A program made the position numbers and the translations under genes. A model generated the notes under the pieces. It searched no databases. It worked only from the letters and a program-made list of their open reading frames with translations, and was not told where the DNA came from. Below are positions 35,086 to 44,964 of a stretch of 64,000 nucleotides of DNA, one piece after another. Location: NCBI RefSeq assembly GCF_018881655.1, contig NZ_JACVPX010000001.1, positions 186,001 through 250,000 on the forward strand. The letters are read 5' to 3'. This DNA is from Polynucleobacter sp. Tro8-14-1. Lineage in GTDB: Bacteria; Pseudomonadota; Gammaproteobacteria; Burkholderiales; Burkholderiaceae. Numbering within the stretch: the stretch's first letter is position 1; each line of letters opens with the position of its first letter.

Positions 35086-36599
35086 CAGAAGCGCTCCAAT
35101 TCTGGGTGAGGCAATTGGCCGCCGCTAATGCGCATGCGACCATATTCTGCGCAGCGACTTAAAGTCGGAATAGCTTTGTCTGGGTTGAGTAATTTTTCTG
35201 GATCAAAGGCACTCTTCACGCCCCAGAAAGATTCGCGCTCACCTTCACCAAACTGAACACACATCGAATTAATTTTTTCAATGCCAACACCATGCTCACC
35301 AGTGATGGTGCCGCCAAGCTCAACACAGGCTTCTAATATTTCAGTGCCGAATTCTTCTGCGCGATGCCATTCGTCTTGATCGGCACCATTAAATAAAATC
35401 AATGGATGCATATTGCCGTCACCCGCATGGAAAACATTTAAACAACCAAGGCCGTACTTTTCTTCCATGCCCTGAATGCGCTTGAGGAGCGTAGCAATAT
35501 GGCGGCGCGGAATAGTGCCATCCATACAGTAGTAATCAGCTGCCAGCCGACCTGCAGCAGGGAAGGCATTCTTGCGCCCACTCCAAAACTTTAAGCGCTC
35601 GCTTTCATCTTTGGAGATCTGAATGCCACTAGCGCCAGATTCTTCGAGTACTTTAGTCATGCGTTCAATTTCTTCAGCCACTTCTTCAGGAGTGCCATCA
35701 GATTCGCAGAGCAAAATAGCTGCAGCGTCTAAGTCATAGCCAGCATGTACAAACTCTTCTACAGCGCGGGTAGTAGCCTTGTCCATCATTTCAAGACCGG
35801 CAGGAATAATGCCAGCAGCAATAATGGCGGCAACTGCATTACCACCCTTTTCAATGTCATCAAAACTCGCCATGATGACACGTGCTAATTTTGGTTTAGC
35901 AACCAATTTGACCGTAACTTCAGTCACAACAGCTAGCATGCCCTCGCTGCCCATCATGATGGCTAATAAATCAAGGCCTGGTGCATCGGGTGCTAGGCCG
36001 CCAAATTCAACAATCTCACCATTCATGAGGATTGCACGCACGCGAAGAACGTTGTGCAGAGTAAGCCCATATTTAAGACAGTGCACACCACCGGAGTTTT
36101 CATTGACGTTGCCACCAATTGAACAGGCAATCTGAGAGGAGGGGTCTGGAGCGTAATACAAGCCAAGATGGGCAACTGCTTCAGAAATAGCAAGATTGCG
36201 CACGCCAGGTTGAACAACTGCAGTGCGGGTAAATGGATCAATGCTGACAATTTTCTTGAGCTTGGCTAATGACAGTACCAACCCCTGAGAAATAGGCATT
36301 GCACCACCCGAGAGACCAGTTCCCGATCCGCGAGGCACTACGGGGATTTGCATTGCATAGCAAATCTTCAAAATTTGGGTAACTTGCCCTTCTGTTTCTG
36401 GCAGAGCTACTGCCAAAGGCATCCGACGGTAAGCGGCCAGACCATCACATTCATAGGGAATGGTGTCTTCTGGCTCCCATAGAAGGGCATGTTCCGGCAG
36501 GATTGGGCGCAAGGTCGCAACCAATTTGGACTGAAGGGCGCTAATAGCGGCTAATTCGGGGGGTGGGGTCACCATATTCATAAGAATCATTTTAGCCAT
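35085..36599 (-). CDS. glcD: Glycolate oxidase subunit GlcD
   Basis: VPRGSGTGLSGGAMPISQGLVLSLAKLKKI; NVFHAGDGNMHPLILF; TGEHGVGIEKI. Confidence 0.95.
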   Translation of the reverse strand: MAKMILMNMVTPPPELAAISALQSKLVATLRPILPEHALLWEPEDTIPYECDGLAAYRRMPLAVALPETEGQVTQILKICYAMQIPVVPRGSGTGLSGGAMPISQGLVLSLAKLKKIVSIDPFTRTAVVQPGVRNLAISEAVAHLGLYYAPDPSSQIACSIGGNVNENSGGVHCLKYGLTLHNVLRVRAILMNGEIVEFGGLAPDAPGLDLLAIMMGSEGMLAVVTEVTVKLVAKPKLARVIMASFDDIEKGGNAVAAIIAAGIIPAGLEMMDKATTRAVEEFVHAGYDLDAAAILLCESDGTPEEVAEEIERMTKVLEESGASGIQISKDESERLKFWSGRKNAFPAAGRLAADYYCMDGTIPRRHIATLLKRIQGMEEKYGLGCLNVFHAGDGNMHPLILFNGADQDEWHRAEEFGTEILEACVELGGTITGEHGVGIEKINSMCVQFGEGERESFWGVKSAFDPEKLLNPDKAIPTLSRCAEYGRMRISGGQLPHPELERF

Positions 36600-36617
36600 T
36601 TACCTATAATTAAGCTT

Positions 36618-37187
36618 ATGGGAAATCGACTATCAAAAATCGCCACTAGAACCGGTGACGCAGGAATGACGGGCTTGGGTGACGGAAGTCGCGTAGAGAA
36701 GGATCACCTTCGGGTCTGCGCCATGGGCGATATCGATGAGCTGAACTCAGAAATCGGGGTTTTAATGACTGAGGAGATCCCAGCGAGCATTTCTGCTGAA
36801 TTACAGGAGCTTTTTCTGCAGGTGCAGCATGATTTATTCGATTTAGGGGGTGAACTTTGCATCCCTAATTACAAACTGCTCAATCCTGAGCATGTAGCGC
36901 AGCTAGATGTTTGGCTCGAAAAATACAACAAACAATTACCCCCTTTGACTGAATTCATTTTGCCGGGCGGTACTCGTGCTGCTGCACAAGCCCATGTTTG
37001 CCGCACCGTATGTCGCAGGGCAGAGCGTTCGATTGTTCGCTTGGGTTGGGAAGAGCCTTTATATGATTCCCCTCGTCAATATGTCAACCGCCTATCTGAT
37101 TTGCTCTTTGTGCTTGCACGTATTTTGAATCGTGCGGCTGGCGGTTCGGATGTGTTGTGGAAGCATGAAAAAAAAGAGACTAAATAA
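36618..37187 (+). CDS. PduO-type cob(I)alamin adenosyltransferase
   Basis: KIATRTGDAGMTGLGDGSRVEKDHLRVCAMGDIDELNSEIG; CRRAERSIV. Confidence 0.94.
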   Translation: MGNRLSKIATRTGDAGMTGLGDGSRVEKDHLRVCAMGDIDELNSEIGVLMTEEIPASISAELQELFLQVQHDLFDLGGELCIPNYKLLNPEHVAQLDVWLEKYNKQLPPLTEFILPGGTRAAAQAHVCRTVCRRAERSIVRLGWEEPLYDSPRQYVNRLSDLLFVLARILNRAAGGSDVLWKHEKKETK

Positions 37188-37200
37188 ATTAGTCTCTTTT
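37172..37200. terminator. Bidirectional terminator between the adenosyltransferase and DAHP synthase genes
   Basis: AAAAGAGACTAA-ATAAA-TTAGTCTCTTTT; the left arm includes the 3' end of the adenosyltransferase CDS. Confidence 0.85.
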
Positions 37201-37229
37201 ATCAGTGGTACTTAAAAAATACTGCAGTA

Positions 37230-38354
37230 TTACTTTTTCTTGCTTCTACGTTTCTTAACGGCTGTAGCTAGACGCTCTAGTACCTTCACAGAGTCATCCC
37301 AGTTGATGCAGGCATCCGTAATGCTCTTGCCGTATTCCAATTTACTTGGGTCATCTTTTCCTGGCGTAAATTTCTGAGCACCATCATTTAAATGACTCTC
37401 AACCATCACGCCAAAAATCTGGTGTGAGCCAGACTCAATTTGCTGCGCCACATCGTCAGCAACCACAATCTGACGCTCATGCTTCTTACTTGAATTGGCA
37501 TGGGATAAATCAACCATCAAACTGGCTGGAAGCTTGGCTGCCTCTAGCTCAGAGCAGGCCGCTTGCACAAACTGAGCTTCATAGTTTGGCTCTTTGCCAC
37601 CACGCAAAATCACGTGGCAATCTTTATTGCCTTTAGTTTCCACAACCGATACTTGACCATTTTTATGAACGGATAAGAAATGATGAGGGCGACCTGCTGC
37701 TTGAATCGCATCGGTAGCAATTTTGATGTTGCCATCAGTACCGTTCTTAAATCCGATAGGTGCGGATAGGCCAGATGCAAGTTCGCGGTGAACTTGGCTC
37801 TCAGTAGTACGCGCACCAATAGCACCCCATGAAATCAGATCCGCAATATATTGCGGAGAAATCACATCTAAGAATTCGCTACCAGCAGGCATGCCAAGGC
37901 GATTAATTTCCATTAACACCTGACGCGCAAGGCGAAGACCTTCTTCGATGCGATAGCTTTCATCCAGATACGGGTCGTTAATCAAACCCTTCCAGCCAAT
38001 AGTAGTGCGTGGCTTTTCAAAATACACGCGCATCACAATTTCTAATTCACCGGCAAAACGCTCGCGCTCAGCTAAGAGGCGTTGGCAATATTCCAACGCT
38101 GCTTTTGGGTCATGAATGGAGCATGGTCCGATGATCACGAGTAAGCGGTCATCTTTGCCATGAATAATGTCGCGGATCTTTTTGCGAGTGTTGCTGATCA
38201 ACGCTTCAGTAGGTGTTCCAGAAATCGGAAAGAAACGGATTAAATGCTCTGGCGGAGGCAGAACAGAAATGTTGTCAATGCGTTGATCGTCAGTATCTGA
38301 AGTCTTGTCGACAGCAGAGTACCAATTGGCGGGATTCGTATTTTGTTGGCTCAT
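37230..38354 (-). CDS. aroG: 3-deoxy-7-phosphoheptulonate synthase, class I
   Basis: DDRLLVIIGPCSIHDPKAALEYCQRL; FEKPRTTIGWKGLINDP; GSEFLDVISPQYIADLISWGAIGARTTESQVHRELASGLSAPIGFKNGTDG. Confidence 0.95.
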   Translation of the reverse strand: MSQQNTNPANWYSAVDKTSDTDDQRIDNISVLPPPEHLIRFFPISGTPTEALISNTRKKIRDIIHGKDDRLLVIIGPCSIHDPKAALEYCQRLLAERERFAGELEIVMRVYFEKPRTTIGWKGLINDPYLDESYRIEEGLRLARQVLMEINRLGMPAGSEFLDVISPQYIADLISWGAIGARTTESQVHRELASGLSAPIGFKNGTDGNIKIATDAIQAAGRPHHFLSVHKNGQVSVVETKGNKDCHVILRGGKEPNYEAQFVQAACSELEAAKLPASLMVDLSHANSSKKHERQIVVADDVAQQIESGSHQIFGVMVESHLNDGAQKFTPGKDDPSKLEYGKSITDACINWDDSVKVLERLATAVKKRRSKKK

Positions 38355-38384
38355 CCGGCTATTTTAAGCCGTAATTAGCCAGTA

Positions 38385-39887
38385 TTAGGCAGTCCCACCC
38401 ACAGTCAGGCTATCAATCCTCAGGGTAGGCTGCCCAACCCCGACTGGAACACTTTGCCCTTCCTTGCCACAAACCCCAACCCCACCGTCTAATTTCAGGT
38501 CATTTCCGATCATAGAAACCTGTTTTAGGGATTCTGGCCCGCTACCAATAATGGTCGCGCCTTTGACGGGGTATTGAATTTTGCCGTTCTCAACCCAGTA
38601 GGCCTCTGAAGCAGAAAACACAAATTTGCCACTAGTGATATCAACCTGACCACCACCAAAGTTCACTGCGTATAAACCGCGCTTGATGCTGGCGACAATT
38701 TCTTGAGGATCCTCTTTACCGGCCAACATATAGGTATTTGTCATGCGCGGCATTGGCAGCGAAGCAAAACTTTCGCGGCGACCATTGCCGGTGAGGGGCA
38801 TATTCATGAGTCGGGCATTCAGGCTGTCCTGAATGTAACCTTTCAATATGCCGTCTTCAATTAAGGTGGTGCATTGAGTGGGAGTACCTTCGTCATCGAT
38901 ATTCAGAGAGCCTCTGCGTCCAGATAAAGTTCCATCATCCACAACGGTGACACCTTTAGCTGCAACACGTTGTCCAATGCGACCAGCAAAAGCAGAGGAT
39001 CCTTTGCGATTAAAGTCACCTTCGAGACCATGACCTACTGCCTCATGCAATAGAACGCCAGGCCAGCCTGGTCCCATTACAACTGTCATTGGACCAGCAG
39101 GCGCTGGGCGCGATTCCAGATTTACTAGGGCTCCGTCAACAGCCTCATCGACATAGCGATTAATCAAATCAGTATTAAAGTAAAGATAGTCATGACGTGC
39201 ACCGCCGCCAGAAGAGCCTGATTCACGTCGACCATTCTGTTCTGCAATAACGTGTACCGAAACGCGTACTAGTGGGCGTACATCTGCCGCTAATAAGCCG
39301 TCTGCACGCACAACCAATACAACATCAAATTCCCCAGCCAGACTGGCCATCACTTGGATGATCCGTGGGTCACGTGCTTTAGCGCGACGTTCTATGCTTT
39401 CCAGAAGCGCGATTTTTTCTTTGGGCTCAAGAGAATCTAAAGGATTCACATCCGAGTAGAGCTTATTGGATACGGGGTTAAACAGCTTGCTTGCAACCGC
39501 TTGCTTGCCACCCTCTGGCCCAATTACTCGAGTAGCTTTGGCTGCTTTATTTAATGCTTCTAAATTAATCTCATCCGAATAAGCGAAAGCCGTCTTATCG
39601 CCATAGATAGCGCGCACACCAACGCCTTGATCAATATTAAAGCTGCCGGATTTAACGATACCCTCTTCAAGACTCCAACTTTCACTCCGAGTATGTTGGA
39701 AGTAAAGATCTGCATCATCAAGGCGATGGGCAAATAGGTTGCCAAAGGTGCCGTGCAAATCTTGCTCGGATAAGCCGGTTGGTTCGAGCAAAATAGATTT
39801 GGCTAGTTTGATGAGGTCTGCTTGCTTTTTGGCTTTGGTCCAATTGGCGGGGAATAGTGCTTCTGGTGCATTCATGTGATTCAGCAA
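38385..39887 (-). CDS. tldD: Metalloprotease TldD
   Basis: [34 protein letters not shown] (HExxxH); [19 protein letters not shown]. Confidence 0.96.
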   Translation of the reverse strand: MLNHMNAPEALFPANWTKAKKQADLIKLAKSILLEPTGLSEQDLHGTFGNLFAHRLDDADLYFQHTRSESWSLEEGIVKSGSFNIDQGVGVRAIYGDKTAFAYSDEINLEALNKAAKATRVIGPEGGKQAVASKLFNPVSNKLYSDVNPLDSLEPKEKIALLESIERRAKARDPRIIQVMASLAGEFDVVLVVRADGLLAADVRPLVRVSVHVIAEQNGRRESGSSGGGARHDYLYFNTDLINRYVDEAVDGALVNLESRPAPAGPMTVVMGPGWPGVLLHEAVGHGLEGDFNRKGSSAFAGRIGQRVAAKGVTVVDDGTLSGRRGSLNIDDEGTPTQCTTLIEDGILKGYIQDSLNARLMNMPLTGNGRRESFASLPMPRMTNTYMLAGKEDPQEIVASIKRGLYAVNFGGGQVDITSGKFVFSASEAYWVENGKIQYPVKGATIIGSGPESLKQVSMIGNDLKLDGGVGVCGKEGQSVPVGVGQPTLRIDSLTVGGTA

Positions 39888-39895
39888 ATCTTTCT

Positions 39896-40729
39896 TTAAA
39901 GCTTGCGATGCGCAAGTGCGGGTAACTTAGAGCGTACCTCGTTTAATTTATCTTTGCACAAAACTCCGGAAATAAAGCCTTCCCCCTCAGGGAGGTTAGC
40001 CAAGATACTGCCCCAAGGATCAATCAGCATGCTGTTACCCCAAGTGCGACGTTGATTTTGATGGATGCCGCCTTGGGCAGATGCTAATACGTAACATTGG
40101 TTTTCGATAGCGCGAGCACGTAAGAGGATTTCCCAATGATCCTTGCCAGTTGTATATGTAAAAGCGGCTGGGATGATATGGCAGTCTACCTGTCCAAGGG
40201 CGCGATAGAGCTCTGGAAAGCGCAGGTCATAACAAATACTCAAGCCAAAGGTCCAATCATTTCCATTAATTGAAATTTTTAAGAGGCCTGGCTCATTGCC
40301 AGCCTCAATCGTTTCGGATTCTTGGTAGCGTTCGGTTGCTGTTTGAAAACCAAATAAATGGATTTTGTCGTAACGAGAAATTTGCTCGCCTGCAGGATTA
40401 AAGGCAAGCGTTGTGTTGAGTACTTTATTAGGATCTTTTGCTTCCAGTGGAATAGTGCCTGCCACTAGGTAAATATTATTTTGTTTTGCAATATCCGAAA
40501 GTTGTTCTTGGATGGGGCCGTTTCCAATACTTTCGCGGGCGCGCACTTTATCGGTGTCCTTGAGACCCATTAAGCAAAAATACTCTGGCAAGACGGCTAG
40601 TTGTGCGCCGTCAGTTGCAGCTGCGGCGATGAGCCTGCTTGCTGCAGATAAGTTCTCCCGTAAATCAGGAGTGGAAACCATCTGAATGGAGGAAATCTTG
40701 AGATCTGCGCTGTTTGCTGATGGGCTCAT
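39896..40729 (-). CDS. Carbon-nitrogen hydrolase (nitrilase family, Nit-like)
   Basis: Glu [11 protein letters not shown], Lys YDKIHLFGF, Cys [17 protein letters not shown] catalytic motifs. Confidence 0.93.
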   Translation of the reverse strand: MSPSANSADLKISSIQMVSTPDLRENLSAASRLIAAAATDGAQLAVLPEYFCLMGLKDTDKVRARESIGNGPIQEQLSDIAKQNNIYLVAGTIPLEAKDPNKVLNTTLAFNPAGEQISRYDKIHLFGFQTATERYQESETIEAGNEPGLLKISINGNDWTFGLSICYDLRFPELYRALGQVDCHIIPAAFTYTTGKDHWEILLRARAIENQCYVLASAQGGIHQNQRRTWGNSMLIDPWGSILANLPEGEGFISGVLCKDKLNEVRSKLPALAHRKL

Positions 40730-40735
40730 GATGAT

Positions 40736-43700
40736 TTAGTTGGAAGTTTTATTGAGGTTGCCTGAATTGGTTGGGTTACTTTGTGGTCCAGAGTTAGTGC
40801 TGTTTGGCTTGCTTTGTTCTTTTAACAAGTCTTTGCTGCGAATAGTGTCTAATGTTTTCGAGTCAATTGGCTGACCCTTTTGATCAAGGGGAATCACTTC
40901 TGGATCATCCCAAGAGCCCTGGACCAGATAGTCTGATTGGAGATTTCGGTTAATTTGACTCGTAATTAAGTACTGCCCAACCAATGCGCCCAGACCTACG
41001 ATGGGATTAATAGCAAAGGCAGCCAATGAGCCGGCTGTTGCATCAATTGTTGGGAATATAGTGACACGTAAATCTTGCGTTTGTTTGGGGATATTGATTT
41101 GTCCATTCATGGCAACCCGTGCTTGGTCTAAACCCATTGTGAATTGTTTTGTTTGAGCAACTCCAGAGCTAATATCAAAAGAAGCATCAATCGAATTAAA
41201 CGGAGTTCCCTTAGTCACAATATTGCCCACGCTTCCCTTGAGGTCCAAAGTAGCAAATCTAAACAAACTTTGTAGACTGAGAACATCCAGTAGCTTAGCG
41301 CCGCTAGTATTCACCTCTAACAGGCGACCTTTTTCAAGATTCAAAGTTACCTTACCGGCTAGAGTGTCATATTGAGGTGTGAAAGGAGTGCCATCCCACT
41401 CCACGTTACTTGTGAGTTTGCCCTGGCCACCTTCGACTGATTTTTGGCTGGTCCAATGTCCAATAATTTGACCAGCATCCTTAATGTCTAAATCAACATT
41501 CACCGTTGTGTGCTCAGCTTGATTCTGAGCAGCACCAACCCAGCGACCAGTCAAAACAGAGCTACCTTGGGGGTTATTAAATTGAATGGAATCCATATTG
41601 AGGACGTTGTTGTTTGTCCTAGTTTTAATTTTCACCTGACCAAGTTGAGCCTTGCCCCAGTTGAAGTCATCAATAGCTAAGTCAATACTGGGAATGGAGT
41701 CAGGATTAACCGCAGTTTTGACAGGAAGATTTTTTGAGGCTGGCTTTTTGACCTCAATTGGAGCGCTGACTTTCTCGGGAAACTTGAGTTGTGCTAGACG
41801 GCCACTAATCAAGCCACTTGGCTGCGACTTATTAGGCTCTGTGTATTGCAGTTGGCCGGCAATGGAGGGTGAATTAATGCGCATTTGCCAAGCAGCATTT
41901 TTATTGCTTGCTGAAAAATTCAGATCCTGCCAATTGCGCTCAAACAAAATGACTTTTTTTACTTGGGCGGCAATTTGAATATTGCTTGGATTATTTTCTT
42001 CCGCTTTAGAGGAGCCTTTCTTCTTTTGGCTTTCTAAAAAATCTTGCCATACGTCGAGATTGAGCTCTGAAGTTGCAAGATTGAGTTGAAATCCTTGAGC
42101 TGGTGGCACTGCGTTAGTGCCAATGCCTACGGCATGACGAAGAGTGTCATCACTGCCAAGTTCACCTTGAATAAAGTAGGCGTCACCAATTTTCCCATCC
42201 CATGTAAAGCGACTGGAGGTGGAGGGTGATTTCGCAAAGGACTTCAGAGTTAATTGGCCTGACATGGGTGCCCCCATCTGCTTTTTCGCGGGTGCTGGCG
42301 CCGAACTGGCCCAATCACGCATATCAATCTTGAGATTGGTTTCGCTATTGCCTTTATTAAAATGAATGGCACCCTCATACCTTGCTACGCCGCTCATTGC
42401 TTGCAAAATCGGCGCCACCTGAACCGATGCATCTTTTGCAAAGTAGTCTCTAATAAAGCTAGCGCTAATATCGCCTGAGATGTTGTAGCTCTGGCCGCCT
42501 TGATTTGGCGTTGCGCTTGAAATCTTAATAGCGCCACCTAGGAAATTAGCGGTGATATCTTCGAATTCAGGATTGATCTCGGTTATACGAATCTTTCCTT
42601 TGAGGTTATCCAGAGGAGGCAAGTCATCCCACTGGACTCTGTTGCCAGGAAAACTTAATTGAATGTCAGTTTTGGTGTCTTCATTCCCTGATAGGGGAAT
42701 GCTAAGAGCCAAATTGAGCTTGGTAGGTCCTGTAACCTTTAGATTGCGCTCAAGCGCAATCTGTTTTTTACCAACAGGTGAGGCAAATAGATATTCAAGT
42801 AGTTGTGGGGCGTCACCTTGAGCCTCACCATTCACCGTCAGAAGTAATTGCTTTGCGCTCACACTAGGAATTTCTGCATGAAATTTGCTTAGTGCAACTT
42901 GTTTGTAGTTTGCTTGATCAATGTCTACCGTAAAGTTGGCATTCTGCATATTGATCATGCCATTTACTTTATTGAATGCGGGCCAGATACCTTGTGCGGT
43001 AGATGAGCTTGGCACTGGGCTGAAAGTAGCGTCAGTAACTGGAAGTTTGAGGCTAAATTCTACGGTACCCGATTTGGGGAAGGGCACTTCATTAGGATCA
43101 CCTTTAATATGCAAGCTACCATTTTTGATGATGCCTGCATCAAAGGCTTTACTTAAATAGGATTTGGCATCACCACCCATGCCAACGGGTAAATAACGAT
43201 AGGCGGTTTTGAGGTCAGCCTGAGCAAAATTCATGTCCAGGTTCATGAAGTCAGGATTTTTACCTTCACCAATGATGTAATTGAGATTGAGCGTGGTTGA
43301 AATCTCAGAATTACTAAGCGCCAACTGCTTTGCATTAACGACCCAATTCCCTTTTTGTTTTGCCCAAGAAATTTGACCATTGGCTTGATCAAGCTTGATT
43401 TTTGGATCAACCAATAGGTCCTTAACCTCGAGCTCTAGATCGCTGGATTTAATCGAGAAGCTGCCCTTGTTTTGGTCGGCAGAAAGGAAGCCAGACAGTT
43501 TGGATACTGAAGGCATAGCTTTATTGATGCCAACAAAGCTGAGGTCGATGAGTTTTCCGCTCACAGTAAAGTCTACTTTGTTCGACTTGAACCAGCCGCC
43601 GGGAATATTGAGGGCAGATAAGGGTGATTTACTTTCAGACCAATTGATATCGAGATCTTGTAACTCACCATCAGCTTGTGAGGCTTTAATCCACTGATGA

Positions 43701-44896
43701 ACTTTTTTAGATAGCGGTAGGTTGAGGGCAAATAAGGCAACATCTTCAACCGAAATCTTTGGCGATGAAAAACCAAACTCTTTAATTTCCCCGTCTCCTG
43801 CTGGTGGTCTCCAGCGGAAAGTCATTGGGCTTAAATTCTCGAGGGGGGTAGATACTGGACTCTCAATATCACGCCAGGCAAATGTCTTGGTAGTAACAGA
43901 TATCAATCCATTATCAGTTTCTTGAACCAGGTTGGTTTCTAGCCTTCCAAGAGCAATAGCATCTTCATCTTTAGATAGTTGAATAGTTAAACGATCGGCA
44001 GCAAGATAAATTTCTCCGCCATCAGGTTTGCCGTTGTCAATTTTTAATTTTCCATTGGAGTTCACTACTCCCTCAAGCGTATTGAGCGAGAGAGCAAATT
44101 CATTTGCTATTTGAGTGAGCTGGAGTTCATTTATATTCCAAGAGATAGTCCCGATCCAATCGCGCCAATTACCCGCTTGGCCGCCGATATGGTGAACAAG
44201 ATCAATATCAAGCGAGACCGGCCCTTTGGTCCAGGGGGTAATGACACTCAGTGAGCCTTGATGGCTACGAATGCCGTTACTAAGAGAAAGCTTTTGAATA
44301 TCTATTGAAGTAATGGGTTTCTTTTTGAGTTGATCATCCCAAAATAATTTGACATTACTTACACGAATCTCATTTTGAGAAAAGAGCCAATTCTCAGTAG
44401 AGTAGTCATTGGATTTTCTATCTATGGGTATGCCAGCAACAGTAATGACGCCTTTGCCATTACGTTGCCCATAAATTTCGGCGCCCTCGATATTAAGCTC
44501 ATGAAAGAATGGTGCTAGGTGATAAAAAGTTGCCCAGCTGAGTTGTCCATTAATCTTCTGAATGAGTAAGAGCGGTTTCGCTTTATCGGGCGGGTTGAAG
44601 CGCAAACCTTCAATTTCAAAATTAGGTCTAATGCCCGTCCATGAAACTTGTAGAGAGTCCATAGATACATCGGCACCAATGCGAGCACTAATGAGTCTTT
44701 CAACGGAGGTTTTGGATTTCTCAATTTGCGGCCAAAGAACAAATCGCACGCCCACATGCACCAGCACACAAAGAGCCAAAACAACGCCCGTCAAGATGAG
44801 GGCACGCTTACGCCAAGCCCCGTTCGAACCTTGAGGACGTTTAGCAAGCACGCTCTTGAGGCGAGGCGGGATGATGTTTTGCAGCATGACCTCCAT
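40736..44896 (-). CDS. yhdP: YhdP/AsmA-like envelope lipid-transport family protein
   Basis: 1386 aa; N-terminal TM; DUF3971-like/AsmA-like beta-rich repeats; C-terminal DLRVTIFPTIDATAGSLAAFAINPIVGLGALVGQYL; next to nitrilase and tldD. Confidence 0.9.
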   Translation of the reverse strand: MEVMLQNIIPPRLKSVLAKRPQGSNGAWRKRALILTGVVLALCVLVHVGVRFVLWPQIEKSKTSVERLISARIGADVSMDSLQVSWTGIRPNFEIEGLRFNPPDKAKPLLLIQKINGQLSWATFYHLAPFFHELNIEGAEIYGQRNGKGVITVAGIPIDRKSNDYSTENWLFSQNEIRVSNVKLFWDDQLKKKPITSIDIQKLSLSNGIRSHQGSLSVITPWTKGPVSLDIDLVHHIGGQAGNWRDWIGTISWNINELQLTQIANEFALSLNTLEGVVNSNGKLKIDNGKPDGGEIYLAADRLTIQLSKDEDAIALGRLETNLVQETDNGLISVTTKTFAWRDIESPVSTPLENLSPMTFRWRPPAGDGEIKEFGFSSPKISVEDVALFALNLPLSKKVHQWIKASQADGELQDLDINWSESKSPLSALNIPGGWFKSNKVDFTVSGKLIDLSFVGINKAMPSVSKLSGFLSADQNKGSFSIKSSDLELEVKDLLVDPKIKLDQANGQISWAKQKGNWVVNAKQLALSNSEISTTLNLNYIIGEGKNPDFMNLDMNFAQADLKTAYRYLPVGMGGDAKSYLSKAFDAGIIKNGSLHIKGDPNEVPFPKSGTVEFSLKLPVTDATFSPVPSSSTAQGIWPAFNKVNGMINMQNANFTVDIDQANYKQVALSKFHAEIPSVSAKQLLLTVNGEAQGDAPQLLEYLFASPVGKKQIALERNLKVTGPTKLNLALSIPLSGNEDTKTDIQLSFPGNRVQWDDLPPLDNLKGKIRITEINPEFEDITANFLGGAIKISSATPNQGGQSYNISGDISASFIRDYFAKDASVQVAPILQAMSGVARYEGAIHFNKGNSETNLKIDMRDWASSAPAPAKKQMGAPMSGQLTLKSFAKSPSTSSRFTWDGKIGDAYFIQGELGSDDTLRHAVGIGTNAVPPAQGFQLNLATSELNLDVWQDFLESQKKKGSSKAEENNPSNIQIAAQVKKVILFERNWQDLNFSASNKNAAWQMRINSPSIAGQLQYTEPNKSQPSGLISGRLAQLKFPEKVSAPIEVKKPASKNLPVKTAVNPDSIPSIDLAIDDFNWGKAQLGQVKIKTRTNNNVLNMDSIQFNNPQGSSVLTGRWVGAAQNQAEHTTVNVDLDIKDAGQIIGHWTSQKSVEGGQGKLTSNVEWDGTPFTPQYDTLAGKVTLNLEKGRLLEVNTSGAKLLDVLSLQSLFRFATLDLKGSVGNIVTKGTPFNSIDASFDISSGVAQTKQFTMGLDQARVAMNGQINIPKQTQDLRVTIFPTIDATAGSLAAFAINPIVGLGALVGQYLITSQINRNLQSDYLVQGSWDDPEVIPLDQKGQPIDSKTLDTIRSKDLLKEQSKPNSTNSGPQSNPTNSGNLNKTSN

Positions 44897-44964
44897 TATC
44901 CTTCAGCCCCAGCCTGATCGACAAGCTTCTGGCTTGGGTCTTGGGGTCGGATTAAGATGGGGGA

